The notes under the pieces were generated by a model. That model was not told the DNA's origin. It ran no database searches and saw nothing but the letters and a program-made list of their open reading frames with translations. A program made the position numbers and the translations under genes. From Thalassotalea sp. 1_MG-2023 (lineage in GTDB: Bacteria > Pseudomonadota > Gammaproteobacteria > Enterobacterales > Alteromonadaceae), in assembly GCF_030546745.1 (NCBI RefSeq), contig NZ_JAUOPD010000001.1, forward strand, positions 248,001-312,000: a stretch of DNA of 64,000 nucleotides. The letters run 5' to 3'. Shown here piece by piece: positions 28,600-37,472 of the stretch. Within the stretch, counting starts at the first letter, position 1. Every line of letters starts with the position of its first letter.

Positions 28600-28848
28600 A
28601 TGGCTGTTGAAATTTATACCAAAGTTACATGTGGCTTTTGTATGCGAGCAAAAATGCTGTTAGATCAAAAGAACGTAGATTATCGTGAAATTAAAATTGA
28701 CGGTGATGCTAAGTTACGTGAAGACATGATCAAGCGGGCTAATGGTGCCTATACGGTACCGCAAATTTTTATTCATGATCATCATGTGGGTGGTTGTGAT
28801 GAGTTATTTGCATTGCACGCTCGTAATCAGCTTGATGACTTATTGTAG
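28600..28848 (+). CDS. grxC: Glutaredoxin 3
   Basis: This small thiol-disulfide oxidoreductase is reduced by glutathione. It has 82 residues with the active site CGFC (11-14), where CPYC is most usual, plus the TVPQIFI cis-proline segment and GGCDEL glutathione-binding loop. The Pro-to-Gly change in the active site may shift the redox potential. It lies 22 bases after yibN. Confidence 0.94.
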   Translation: MAVEIYTKVTCGFCMRAKMLLDQKNVDYREIKIDGDAKLREDMIKRANGAYTVPQIFIHDHHVGGCDELFALHARNQLDDLL

Positions 28849-28936
28849 AAAAGATAAACATAGATCACCGATCTCTCATTATTTAATAAATAGAACCGCT
28901 GTTTAATCTACAGCAACTCACTAAGGAATATATATT

Positions 28937-29437
28937 ATGGCTGACGAAAACCAAAGCAGCACAGAAGGCGCAGAACAGGCGCCACAATTTGCCATTCAAC
29001 GCGTTTACACAAAAGATATTTCTTTTGAAACGCCTAACTCTCCTGCTATTTTTCAAAAAGAATGGAAGCCAGAGTTGAAGTTAGATTTAGACACACGTTC
29101 TAAAAAACTTGCTGATGATACCTATGAAGTTTGTTTAGCACTTACTGTAACAGCAACAGTTGAAGGACAAACAGCCTTTTTAGCCGAAGTTCAACAAGCA
29201 GGTATTTTTACCATTGGTAACTTACCAGAAGCTCAGCTTGCGCATACTATTGGTGCATTTTGCCCAGCAACACTTTTCCCGTATGCGCGTGAAGCGGTAT
29301 TTAGTTTAGTTAACCGAGGTTCTTTCCCTCAAATTAACTTAGCGCCTGTTAATTTTGATGCACTATTTGCTTCTTATGTTCAACAGCGTTCAGCTGAGCA
29401 AGGTGCAGAAGCGCCTGCGAGTACAGAAACCCACTAA
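28937..29437 (+). CDS. secB: Protein-export chaperone SecB
   Basis: SecB is a homotetrameric cytosolic chaperone that holds preproteins unfolded for SecA. The 166-residue sequence has the family segments [42 protein letters not shown] and [16 protein letters not shown]. An AAGGAA ribosome binding site precedes the ATG. The stop codon shares one base with the gpsA start. Confidence 0.97.
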   Translation: MADENQSSTEGAEQAPQFAIQRVYTKDISFETPNSPAIFQKEWKPELKLDLDTRSKKLADDTYEVCLALTVTATVEGQTAFLAEVQQAGIFTIGNLPEAQLAHTIGAFCPATLFPYAREAVFSLVNRGSFPQINLAPVNFDALFASYVQQRSAEQGAEAPASTETH

Positions 29438-30447
29438 TGACACACCAGTCATCAATGGATATTACCATATTAGGGGCGGGGTCTTACGGCACCGCCCTTG
29501 CTATTTGTTTTGCTCGTAACGGCCATAACACTTTGTTATGGGGACGTGATGTTAAACATGTTTCAGCCATGGAAAAAGCGCGGTCAAATGAACGTTATTT
29601 ACCTGGTGCTAAATTTCCCGAAACATTAACGGTAACCAATGACTTATCATCGGCGGTATCGGCAAGCGATAATGTATTAGTTGTGGTGCCAAGTCATGCT
29701 TTTGCCGATTTACTTAAAAGCATTAAATCTGATTTAACCGCTAATGCACGTATCGCATGGGCAACTAAAGGTTTAGACCCTGATACAGGGTGTTTATTGC
29801 AAGATGTTGCTCGTCAAATTTTAGGTAATGAAATTGCATTGGCTGTATTGTCTGGCCCAACTTTTGCGAAAGAAATGGCCGCAGGTTTACCTACCGCAAT
29901 TTCAGTGTCATCTACAGAGCAGTCTTTTGTTGATGAACTTTCTCGTTTATTACATTGTGAAAAAACCTTTCGTGTTTATTCAAATAATGACTTTATTGGT
30001 GTGCAACTCGGTGGCGCAGTAAAAAATGTTATTGCGATTGGCGCTGGAATGGCTGATGGTATTGGCTTTGGGGCTAATGCCAGAACAGCATTAATTACAC
30101 GCGGTTTGGTGGAAATGTCACGTTTAGGTGCTGCCTTGCATGCCGAACCTACTACCTTTATGGGCATGGCGGGCTTAGGTGATTTGGTACTCACTTGTAC
30201 GGATAATCAATCACGTAATCGCCGTTTTGGTTTAGCGTTAGGCCGAGGTACCAATGTTGAACAAGCGATGCAAGATATTGGTCAAGTGGTTGAAGGTTAC
30301 CGAAATACCAAAGAAGTACATATGTTAGCGCAACGCCTTAATGTTGAAATGCCTATTGTTGAGCAGGTGTATCAAGTGTTGTATTGTGGTAAAGACGCTA
30401 AATTAGCAGCGTCTGATTTATTGTCACGCGAACGTAAATTCGAATAA
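29437..30447 (+). CDS. gpsA: Glycerol-3-phosphate dehydrogenase [NAD(P)+]
   Basis: GpsA reduces dihydroxyacetone phosphate to sn-glycerol-3-phosphate for phospholipid synthesis. The 336-residue protein has the Rossmann loop GAGSYGTAL, the [10 protein letters not shown] segment, and the catalytic Lys in [13 protein letters not shown]. Start is the ATG overlapping the secB stop; an internal ATG six codons later (29455) is an alternative. It ends three bases from the convergent trmL. Confidence 0.96.
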   Translation: MTHQSSMDITILGAGSYGTALAICFARNGHNTLLWGRDVKHVSAMEKARSNERYLPGAKFPETLTVTNDLSSAVSASDNVLVVVPSHAFADLLKSIKSDLTANARIAWATKGLDPDTGCLLQDVARQILGNEIALAVLSGPTFAKEMAAGLPTAISVSSTEQSFVDELSRLLHCEKTFRVYSNNDFIGVQLGGAVKNVIAIGAGMADGIGFGANARTALITRGLVEMSRLGAALHAEPTTFMGMAGLGDLVLTCTDNQSRNRRFGLALGRGTNVEQAMQDIGQVVEGYRNTKEVHMLAQRLNVEMPIVEQVYQVLYCGKDAKLAASDLLSRERKFE

Positions 30448-30450
30448 TAT

Positions 30451-30915
30451 TTATATCGAGTTTTCAAACCCTAACTGACGCCACGCCTCGTAAATGATCA
30501 CAGAGGTGGCGTTAGATAAATTCATACTTCTACTACCTGCAATCATCGGGATACGTATTTTATCTTTGTCTGGTATTTGCTGTCGTACTTCTTCCGTTAA
30601 ACCTGCTGTTTCTGAGCCAAATAGTAAATAATCACCCTTTGAAAATGAAACATCGCCGTAATAATTTGTCGCTTTAGTGGTGATGGCTAAGATACGTTGA
30701 GGTTGTTCAGAATTCACGAAGTTGGCAAAATTTTTATGGCGCTTTATTGCTGCAAACTCATGGTAATCAAGCCCTGCGCGTTTTAACTTTTTATCATCTA
30801 AATCAAAGCCCAGTGGCTCAATGAGGTGCAAATTAAATCCTGTATTGGCGCACAACCGAATGATGTTACCGGTATTGGGCGGAATTTGCGGTTGAAACAA
30901 TACCACGTCTAACAT
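30451..30915 (-). CDS. trmL: tRNA (cytidine(34)-2'-O)-methyltransferase TrmL
   Basis: This SPOUT-fold enzyme methylates the wobble ribose of tRNA-Leu. I start at the ATG at 30913-30915 (154 residues, the family length, beginning [17 protein letters not shown]); the open frame extends further upstream without family similarity. The knot motifs [26 protein letters not shown] and MNLSNA are present. It is convergent with gpsA. Confidence 0.93.
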   Translation of the reverse strand: MLDVVLFQPQIPPNTGNIIRLCANTGFNLHLIEPLGFDLDDKKLKRAGLDYHEFAAIKRHKNFANFVNSEQPQRILAITTKATNYYGDVSFSKGDYLLFGSETAGLTEEVRQQIPDKDKIRIPMIAGSRSMNLSNATSVIIYEAWRQLGFENSI

Positions 30916-31048
30916 AATGAATTCTCGCGATCGAAATAAAACGGTATTATACCGTTTAGCATCTCGAAGAGAACAGCATTGGTTAGAAAGTTTAGTGCAT
31001 GTTAGGTACACTACAATGGTTCTTATGTATCCATAGCGTTGTAAAGCA

Positions 31049-31939
31049 ATGACAAAAAAACAGGCTAGTTATCAACGGTTAGTAAAAATCGCCGCGTTTT
31101 GTGCGGTTCTGTTTGCGGTTGTGCAAATTTCCATAAAGTTATATGCATGGTTTATTACTGGCGCAAGTGCAATGTTAGCCTCTTCTACAGATTCACTATT
31201 AGATCTTGCTGCTTCGTTTATCAACCTTATCATGTTAACTATTGCCTTGAGACCAGCCGATCACAACCATAAGTTTGGTCATGGCAAAGCGGAAAGCTTA
31301 ACTGGGTTGTTTCAATCTGCTTTTATTTTAGCGTCGGCAATATTCCTTATTATTCATGGTATTGAACATACCTCAAACCCCGTTATTATTCAGCAATCAC
31401 ACGTAGGTATTTGGGTAACTATTGTTGCTTTTGCACTTACTTTATTGTTAGTTGTTATTCAAAAATGGGTGCTTAAACAAACAAATTCTTTGGCCATAGA
31501 AGCTGACAGTTTACATTATCAATCTGATTTACTGTTGAATGCTGGGGTGTTGTGTTCATTAATACTGAGCGATTATTTATGGCCAAAAGCGGACGGTATT
31601 TTTACTGTAATTGTTGGTGTTTTTCTCATTGTTGGAGCATTTAAAATATTAAAACAAAGTGTTGATCAACTGATGGATCATGAACTAACGGATGAAGAGA
31701 TAAAGATAGTTCAAGACGTGGTAACAAAACACAAACTAGCTATTGGAGTGCATGATATTCGTAGCCGGCAAGCAGGTGAAAAACGGTTTATACAATGTCA
31801 TTTAGAGCTTGACGATGACTTGCCTTTATATCAAGCACACGAAATAGGCGAAGAAATTAGGTTAGCGGTAGAAGCGCAACTGGCGCCTTGTGAAGTGTTC
31901 ATTCATCATGACCCTGTTTCCGTTGTGGTAAGGCATTGA
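31049..31939 (+). CDS. fieF: Cation diffusion facilitator (FieF-type iron/zinc efflux)
   Basis: This inner-membrane cation/proton antiporter has 296 residues. Six transmembrane helices are visible. Metal-site residues are Asp48 and Asp52 in helix 2 (SSTDSLLD) and the HxxxD pair in helix 5 (SLHYQSD), with the HKFGHGKAE loop and a cytoplasmic ferredoxin-like domain (about 210-296). In E. coli fieF lies next to cpxP, and here it is again near the cpx genes. Its last 34 bases overlap the convergent hydrolase gene. Confidence 0.92.
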   Translation: MTKKQASYQRLVKIAAFCAVLFAVVQISIKLYAWFITGASAMLASSTDSLLDLAASFINLIMLTIALRPADHNHKFGHGKAESLTGLFQSAFILASAIFLIIHGIEHTSNPVIIQQSHVGIWVTIVAFALTLLLVVIQKWVLKQTNSLAIEADSLHYQSDLLLNAGVLCSLILSDYLWPKADGIFTVIVGVFLIVGAFKILKQSVDQLMDHELTDEEIKIVQDVVTKHKLAIGVHDIRSRQAGEKRFIQCHLELDDDLPLYQAHEIGEEIRLAVEAQLAPCEVFIHHDPVSVVVRH

Positions 31940-32889
31940 TGAATATATGTAAGTACCTCTTCACGTATGTACTCTTGTTCAAATAATAATTCATGCCTCG
32001 CTTCATCAAACACTTTGGGGTTGTGTGCGCACAACTGTGGATAGAGATGATGTAACCGTTGGCAGAACGTATTTTGTGCTCGGTTATCTACGATAACATC
32101 ATTAGCCGCTTGTAATATAAAAAGCGGTGTTTTGATCTGCGATAATTGTCGAAAAATATTCTTATTTGCTTGCAAAGCTTGCGCTAACCAATGAAACGTG
32201 ACACCACCCAACTGTAATGTAGACTCTTGTTGGTATAAGTTAATAAAGCGTTCAAATCGAGCACTACATCCCATTAATGGGTTATCAGTAAATAGGGCTG
32301 GTTGGTAATTTTTATGACCAGGAAAGTACCAGGGTTCTACTGTTGCCATGCGATTGATACAGTTGCCTAATTGAATAATCGTTTTGGCTAACCAGTAAGG
32401 CGTTTTGCCAAAATTGATTGCGATCATCGGTGACGCTAGAATAGCTGATGTTATTGATACTGAATGACGTTGTAACATCCGTAATGCGATTGCGCTGCCC
32501 ATAGAGTGGGCAAGAATGGATAGGCTTTTATTCGAGATAATAGGCTGTACTTCGTTAGTAATAAAGGTGGCTAAGTCATCGGCATAATAATCAAAATGTT
32601 CAACATACCCTTTATGCGTGTTCCCTAGTATTCGTTGAGATATGCCTTGGCCACGATGATCGGGTATAAAAATGTTAAAACCCATCGCCGATAAATCATA
32701 AGCAAGTTCTTGATACTTTAAATAACTTTCGCTACGCCCGCTAGAGATCACAAGGGTTGGTAATTCCGGATCTTTAATAATATAAACATAAGCGATACGT
32801 AGATTACCTATACCGATGAAACTCGCTGTTTTGGCTTGTTGCCAAAAACTTGCTATTGCACCCAATTTTTTCTTATTCAATTCACTCAT
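31906..32889 (-). CDS. Alpha/beta hydrolase, lysophospholipase-like
   Basis: The 327-residue serine hydrolase resembles the PldB/monoglyceride lipase group. It has the segment VISSGRSESYLKYQELAYDL, FIPDHRGQGIS, nucleophile elbow AHSMGS, and a C-terminal ARHELLFE with the catalytic His, where the lysophospholipase motif ARHEL/ILFE is typical. The late Asp is probably in ANDVIVDN. There is no signal peptide. The 3' end overlaps fieF by 34 bases on the opposite strand. The start lies 49 bases downstream of the cpxA stop, so it may be read from the cpxRA transcript. Confidence 0.82.
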   Translation of the reverse strand: MSELNKKKLGAIASFWQQAKTASFIGIGNLRIAYVYIIKDPELPTLVISSGRSESYLKYQELAYDLSAMGFNIFIPDHRGQGISQRILGNTHKGYVEHFDYYADDLATFITNEVQPIISNKSLSILAHSMGSAIALRMLQRHSVSITSAILASPMIAINFGKTPYWLAKTIIQLGNCINRMATVEPWYFPGHKNYQPALFTDNPLMGCSARFERFINLYQQESTLQLGGVTFHWLAQALQANKNIFRQLSQIKTPLFILQAANDVIVDNRAQNTFCQRLHHLYPQLCAHNPKVFDEARHELLFEQEYIREEVLTYIHQCLTTTETGS

Positions 32890-32938
32890 GACGTTTCAGC
32901 TTTAGCTACTGCTTCACCTTAGTACGAATAGCATTGAA

Positions 32939-34321
32939 TTATAAACTATATGGCAAGGTAATAGTGACAATGAGTCCACCTGATGGATTATGCGTGGCCA
33001 TAATACTTCCTTGATGTTTATCTATCGCTTGTTTGGCAATGGCCAGGCCTAAACCCGTACCACCACTGTCTCTGTCTCTGGCATCAGATACCCGGTAAAA
33101 AGGATCAAACAGTTTGGATAAGTGGTGGTCTTGAACGCCTTTGCCGTGATCAGTGACACAAATTTCAACGATGTCTTGATATTGGCGTAGTGTCACTTCA
33201 ATAACTTGATGTTCATGGCTATATTTAATGGCATTAGATATCACGTTATTAACCGCACTACTAAGAAGAGGCGCGTTTAATTTCAATGCAATATTTTCTT
33301 CGGAATTTAGCTTAATGTTGATGTTTTTTTCATTGGCAATCAGTTGCGCATCTTCAACTATCGTTGACATTAATTGTGAGAGATCACAAAGCGTCATTTG
33401 TATGGGTTCTAAGGTGTTTTCATGACGAGAGAGCGTTAATACATTACTGATCATGTCATCAAGTTGCATTACTTCTTTTTCGCAACGGGATAATAAATTA
33501 TTTTTCTTTTCATCATCTGGCAGCGTTTTATCTAGTAAGCCCAAAGTGATTTGTAATCGTGTTAACGGCGACCTTAATTCATGTGATACGTCAGCTAATA
33601 GTCGTTGATGAGCAGAAATATTATTCTCAAGCTTATCGGCCATTAAGTTAAAGCTTTTTGCCAGTTGACCTAATTCATCTTGACGATTTTCATTATTTTC
33701 AACACGGGCTTTAAAGTCACCATTACCAATTACTAACGCTGCTTTTTCCATGGCACGTACTGGTTTGGTTAAATATTTTGCGAAAATCCAACAAAAGCAC
33801 AGGCTTAATAATATAGGAACGAAAATTCGTACCCAATGTGGCATCAGCAGGATTGTTTCACTAACATCACTACTTTTTACACGAGATGCGATAAATAATT
33901 GATATTCAGCACCTTGGATTTCTAACGTAGTAGGTCCGCTAATTCGAGCATAATGGAATAATACACTTGTTTTATGCGTGATTTCATTTTTTCTTAGGTA
34001 TTTGGCTAGAGGTTTCGCAAAACGTTTATTATGGTAATAAATGTGATTTGTTTGTGGATCTTTTATAAATAACGTTTGTTTTAAGAATCGGTCGCTACGC
34101 TCAATTGCTTGGATTGGCGTTTTAAAGTTTTGTTGTTCAATTCGGCTCGTAATGCGGCTTAATTTAACCATGTCCTTTGCATTAGATGGCAAAATAACAT
34201 TTTCTTGATCTAGCTGATTAGTGAGAAAGTGAGTCATCGCAATAGACAATATTGTGGTGATCCAGAAAACTAGAAAAAGTTTAACGCCAATTGAGCTAAA
34301 AAATTGTTTAAGTTTCAACAT
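32939..34321 (-). CDS. cpxA: Cpx-type envelope-stress sensor histidine kinase
   Basis: This 460-residue inner-membrane kinase has transmembrane helices at about 14-31 and 163-182 flanking a periplasmic sensor, then HAMP (about 180-232). The H-box is DVSHELRSPL with phosphorylated His247. The ATPase domain shows its N-box (NNVISNAIKYS), DHGKGV and GGTGLGLAI. It is intact in every catalytic motif. It follows the regulator by six bases. Identity as CpxA rests on the motifs, the pairing with a CpxR-like regulator and the divergent CpxP/Spy-like gene. Confidence 0.87.
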   Translation of the reverse strand: MLKLKQFFSSIGVKLFLVFWITTILSIAMTHFLTNQLDQENVILPSNAKDMVKLSRITSRIEQQNFKTPIQAIERSDRFLKQTLFIKDPQTNHIYYHNKRFAKPLAKYLRKNEITHKTSVLFHYARISGPTTLEIQGAEYQLFIASRVKSSDVSETILLMPHWVRIFVPILLSLCFCWIFAKYLTKPVRAMEKAALVIGNGDFKARVENNENRQDELGQLAKSFNLMADKLENNISAHQRLLADVSHELRSPLTRLQITLGLLDKTLPDDEKKNNLLSRCEKEVMQLDDMISNVLTLSRHENTLEPIQMTLCDLSQLMSTIVEDAQLIANEKNINIKLNSEENIALKLNAPLLSSAVNNVISNAIKYSHEHQVIEVTLRQYQDIVEICVTDHGKGVQDHHLSKLFDPFYRVSDARDRDSGGTGLGLAIAKQAIDKHQGSIMATHNPSGGLIVTITLPYSL

Positions 34322-34327
34322 GCGTTA

Positions 34328-35029
34328 TTACTCGTTACCCGATAAAAAAATATAGCCAGCACCGCGAATAGTTTTAATTTTGTCATCTTGTGCATACGCT
34401 GAAAATTTTCTTCGGATATTGCTTACATGCATGTCGATACTGCGATCAAAAGGGCTGAGTTTACGTTGCATGACTTGCTGTGATATGAGTTCTTTACTAA
34501 CAATTGAACCTGAATTCTCCATGAGTAACGTGAGTAATTGATATTCTGTGCCAGTTAACTCAATGAGTTGATCATGACAATGTACTTCATGGGTAGCGGG
34601 GTTCATCTGAACATGGTTAATATGGTAATTTACATTGTGATTTTGCTGTTGTTGAACAATATCAATTCTGCGTAAAATGGCGTTGATGCGGGCTAATAAC
34701 TCACGATGTTGGAAAGGTTTAGCGAGGTAATCATCAGCGCCAAGCTCTAACCCTAATACTTTATCGGTTTCATCGCCTTTTGCGGTTAGCATTAAAATGG
34801 GCGTTGCATGTTTACCACCTAACGCTTTTAATAATTCAAAACCGTTAAGCCCTGGCATCATAACATCAAGCAAAATTAAACTATATTTACTGTCTTTTGC
34901 TGCGGCTAAGCCTGAAATACCATCATGCCGAGCTTCCAGTTGAAAACCTTCGTATGACAAATATTCACATAACAGATCAGTTAACGTTTTATCGTCATCA
35001 ATCATTAATATTGTACGTGTATCTGTCAT
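34328..35029 (-). CDS. cpxR: Cpx-type response regulator (OmpR family)
   Basis: The 233-residue regulator has a receiver with acidic pocket DDD (11-13), phosphoacceptor Asp55 (LLDVMMPG), Thr82 and Lys104 (AKPF). The C-terminal winged helix contains ELTGTEYQLL, RSIDMHVSNIRRK and RGAGYIF. It presumably binds the GTAAA repeat found 68 bases upstream of its start, so both itself and the divergent cpxP gene should be controlled by it. Confidence 0.9.
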   Translation of the reverse strand: MTDTRTILMIDDDKTLTDLLCEYLSYEGFQLEARHDGISGLAAAKDSKYSLILLDVMMPGLNGFELLKALGGKHATPILMLTAKGDETDKVLGLELGADDYLAKPFQHRELLARINAILRRIDIVQQQQNHNVNYHINHVQMNPATHEVHCHDQLIELTGTEYQLLTLLMENSGSIVSKELISQQVMQRKLSPFDRSIDMHVSNIRRKFSAYAQDDKIKTIRGAGYIFLSGNE

Positions 35030-35096
35030 CGTTTATTTCCCTGTCGTTGGTATTTGCATTGTTATATTAACCGAGCAAAGGGGGAGACATGAAGTC

Positions 35097-35112
35097 TTTA
35101 CATAACTTTTAC
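35097..35112 (-). promoter_or_regulatory. CpxR box in the cpxR/cpxP divergent region
   Basis: Two exact TTTAC pentamers (35097-35101 and 35108-35112) are spaced by six bases; on the minus strand this reads GTAAA-N6-GTAAA. It fits the established CpxR recognition pattern of tandem GTAAA half-sites about one helical turn apart. It lies between the start of cpxR (35029) and the ATG of the CpxP-like gene (35178). Confidence 0.7.
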
Positions 35113-35177
35113 ATTCCTTTGCGTTTCTTTGCATTGAGTTCGTTATGATAATTGTGAATCTTTTAGAGGAGAGTACT

Positions 35178-35687
35178 ATGAACAAATTATCATTGAAGTC
35201 TTGTATTGTTGCAATCAGTTTAGCTTTACCATTAGCGCTACCTGCTCAAGCAATCATGTTAGATCAATCAACAGATACAGCCCAAAAAGAAATGCGTCAC
35301 CATAAAGGTAAATCAATGGCGAAGCATCAGTTAAAAAGAATGGCGCGATTCTTACAGTTAGATGATGCTCAGAAAGCGCAGATTAAAACGATTTATCAAG
35401 ATGCAAAAATCGTTAAAGAACAAAATAAAGCAAGCAGAAAAGCATTTCGTGATGAAATGAAAGCGTTAGTGCAAAGTGAAAATTTTACTGAGCAAGCTTT
35501 CTTAACGCTACACCAGCAAAATCAAGATCAACTAACAGAATCAGCGTTTCAACGAGCAAAAACTAAAAATGCTATCTATATGGTATTGAACGATGAACAG
35601 CGTGAAAAATTTGCCAAATTCCAAGATAAAAGAAAAGGAAAGAAAAAAGCAAAACGTAAAGGAAAACGTAAGCAACACGACTCGTAA
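35178..35687 (+). CDS. CpxP/Spy-like periplasmic protein
   Basis: This 169-residue protein starts at the ATG at 35178, which has AGGAGAG upstream; the frame extends 11 codons further without a ribosome binding site. A signal peptide ends near AQA. The remainder is helical and charged, with the LTxxQ-type feature changed to LDDAQKAQIKTIY and a second LNDEQREKFAKF repeat, as in Spy/CpxP chaperones. A strongly basic Lys/Arg tail follows. The location opposite cpxR with a CpxR box between them, plus an intrinsic terminator after it, supports a CpxP role: damping CpxA or acting as a chaperone. Confidence 0.82.
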   Translation: MNKLSLKSCIVAISLALPLALPAQAIMLDQSTDTAQKEMRHHKGKSMAKHQLKRMARFLQLDDAQKAQIKTIYQDAKIVKEQNKASRKAFRDEMKALVQSENFTEQAFLTLHQQNQDQLTESAFQRAKTKNAIYMVLNDEQREKFAKFQDKRKGKKKAKRKGKRKQHDS

Positions 35688-35754
35688 CGTGATATAGGTC
35701 ATAAAGGTTAATACTATAACCGCTGCGATGATACAACAGCGTTGCTTGCAAGTA

Positions 35755-35799
35755 GAACTAAAGGAGTCTTTGTGAAAAAGACTTCTTTGGTTCTTTTTT
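35755..35799 (+). terminator. Intrinsic terminator of the CpxP-like gene
   Basis: A 17-base stem (35755-35771 with 35777-35793, allowing two G-T pairs) with a five-base loop is followed by six T (35794-35799). It lies 68 bases after the stop codon at 35687 and is a strong terminator on the plus strand. Confidence 0.85.
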
Positions 35800-35826
35800 A
35801 TTAGAAAAGCTTTGAATTAACACATT

Positions 35827-37221
35827 TTATCTTGTTGATATATTAACTTTTACACAATTACGACCACTGCTTTTCGCCTGATAAAGAGCGGTATCAGCGT
35901 TATTTAACTCTTTTGTTAACGTTGTTTTTTCATCAACATGCGCCACACTAGCGCCAATACTCACCGTGATGGATAATTGGGTTTCATCTTCAAGACTAAT
36001 AGTAGATAGGGCGATTTTTTTGCTCAAGCGTTCACATATATCATACGCTTGATCTTCATCAGTAATTAAAATACAAAAGGCAAACTCCTCACCACCGTAG
36101 CGCCCAAATACATCTTCTTGCCTAAAGAATGCATAGAGTGTTTTTGCAACCGCTATTAATACTTGATCACCAACAGCATGACCATAATTATCATTAAATT
36201 TTTTGAATAGGTCTATATCAATTAAACCTAGCAAAATTACAGCTTGATCACGTTTTGCTCTGCTAAGTTGCTTATTTGCTTGCTCAGTAAAGCTTCGTCG
36301 ATTAGGGATCTCAGTTAAGGCATCGTAATAAGCGTGATGGTATAGCTTTTTATTTGCATCATAAAGCTCTTGAGTTTTTTCATGAATAATCTTTTCAAGG
36401 TTTTCTTTTATATTCTTTAAACTGAGGTTTTTAGACTCAAGTTGTTCAGCATAGTACTTTTCACTTGTAACATCACGTTCTAACGCGGCAAAGTGAGTAA
36501 CATCACCATATTTGTTCTTAAGGGGAAATATGCTCATACTGAGCCAATATGGGTGACCAGTTTTTGAATAATTAAGAATAGTTGTTGTAATGGCTTGTTT
36601 GTTTAACAGTGCTTGCTTGATTTTAGCTAATTCATGTTTGTCGGTATCTTTGCCTTGTAAAATACGCGGGGTGTCTCCAATCACTTCATCTTGTGTATAC
36701 CCGGTTAGTCGTTCAAACGCTTTATTAACATACACAATGCTAGGACCTAGCGGCATATCTATATTTGCAGATTCAGTCACGATGATGACATCTTGTGCAT
36801 TATCAACAATCGATCTAAATGAGAAAAGGTGCTTTTGTTCCGAGATGTCATTAAAGGTTACTACAATAAAGCTATCTTCAATTTTGTGTGCTAATTCAGG
36901 GTACGCGTTGACCATGAACCAAGAAGGCTTCAATTGGTTACTATCAATCACGCCTAATACTTCATTATTCAGTGGAGCTTTAAACCTTTTCACCATTGAA
37001 ACTGGATAATTTTCATGCTGAACTGGACGATTACCTTCATCGATGAAACGCCACTGAGGGTCTAAGGCATCTCTTCCGATAATTTGCTCGTGCGTAAGCC
37101 TAAGTAGTTTGAGTGCGACAGGGTTGGCATATACAACAGTTGTATCCCAACTATGTACAACAATGCCAATATTTGCATTTTCAAGCAGTGTTTGAAGCGT
37201 TACACCGTTTAACTTCGTCAT
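35827..37221 (-). CDS. PAS-PAS-GGDEF diguanylate cyclase
   Basis: Predicted to make cyclic di-GMP from GTP. The 464 residues contain PAS 1 (about 8-125), a LOV-like PAS 2 (about 132-255), a coiled-coil linker (about 258-295) and a GGDEF domain (about 296-460). The active site reads GGEEF (376-380), an accepted active variant. An RxxD inhibitory site (RQED, 367-370) lies exactly five residues before it, so product inhibition is likely. PAS 2 has the LOV-type segment ending LQGKDTD, but the flavin-adduct Cys is replaced (GDTPRILQG). There is no transmembrane segment. It stands alone. Confidence 0.9.
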   Translation of the reverse strand: MTKLNGVTLQTLLENANIGIVVHSWDTTVVYANPVALKLLRLTHEQIIGRDALDPQWRFIDEGNRPVQHENYPVSMVKRFKAPLNNEVLGVIDSNQLKPSWFMVNAYPELAHKIEDSFIVVTFNDISEQKHLFSFRSIVDNAQDVIIVTESANIDMPLGPSIVYVNKAFERLTGYTQDEVIGDTPRILQGKDTDKHELAKIKQALLNKQAITTTILNYSKTGHPYWLSMSIFPLKNKYGDVTHFAALERDVTSEKYYAEQLESKNLSLKNIKENLEKIIHEKTQELYDANKKLYHHAYYDALTEIPNRRSFTEQANKQLSRAKRDQAVILLGLIDIDLFKKFNDNYGHAVGDQVLIAVAKTLYAFFRQEDVFGRYGGEEFAFCILITDEDQAYDICERLSKKIALSTISLEDETQLSITVSIGASVAHVDEKTTLTKELNNADTALYQAKSSGRNCVKVNISTR

Positions 37222-37472
37222 TGTTCACCTAAAATAAACTGTAGTTACATCATCTATGAAGGTATTGTCCAATCCTTGTTGAGCTAAATTAAGGTTAGCA
37301 CAACTATTTAATCTGAAACGTAAATTACTGCAATTAATCGTTGGTTGATTTGAGGGTAAGTTTATATTTTACCAATTGTGCCAAGAGATTGTTAACCAAA
37401 ACTCATCACGATTAGTTTGTTAAGCTGAATATACAACTAGGAGAGCACACTTTTTGTATTAACGTAGAGTTG

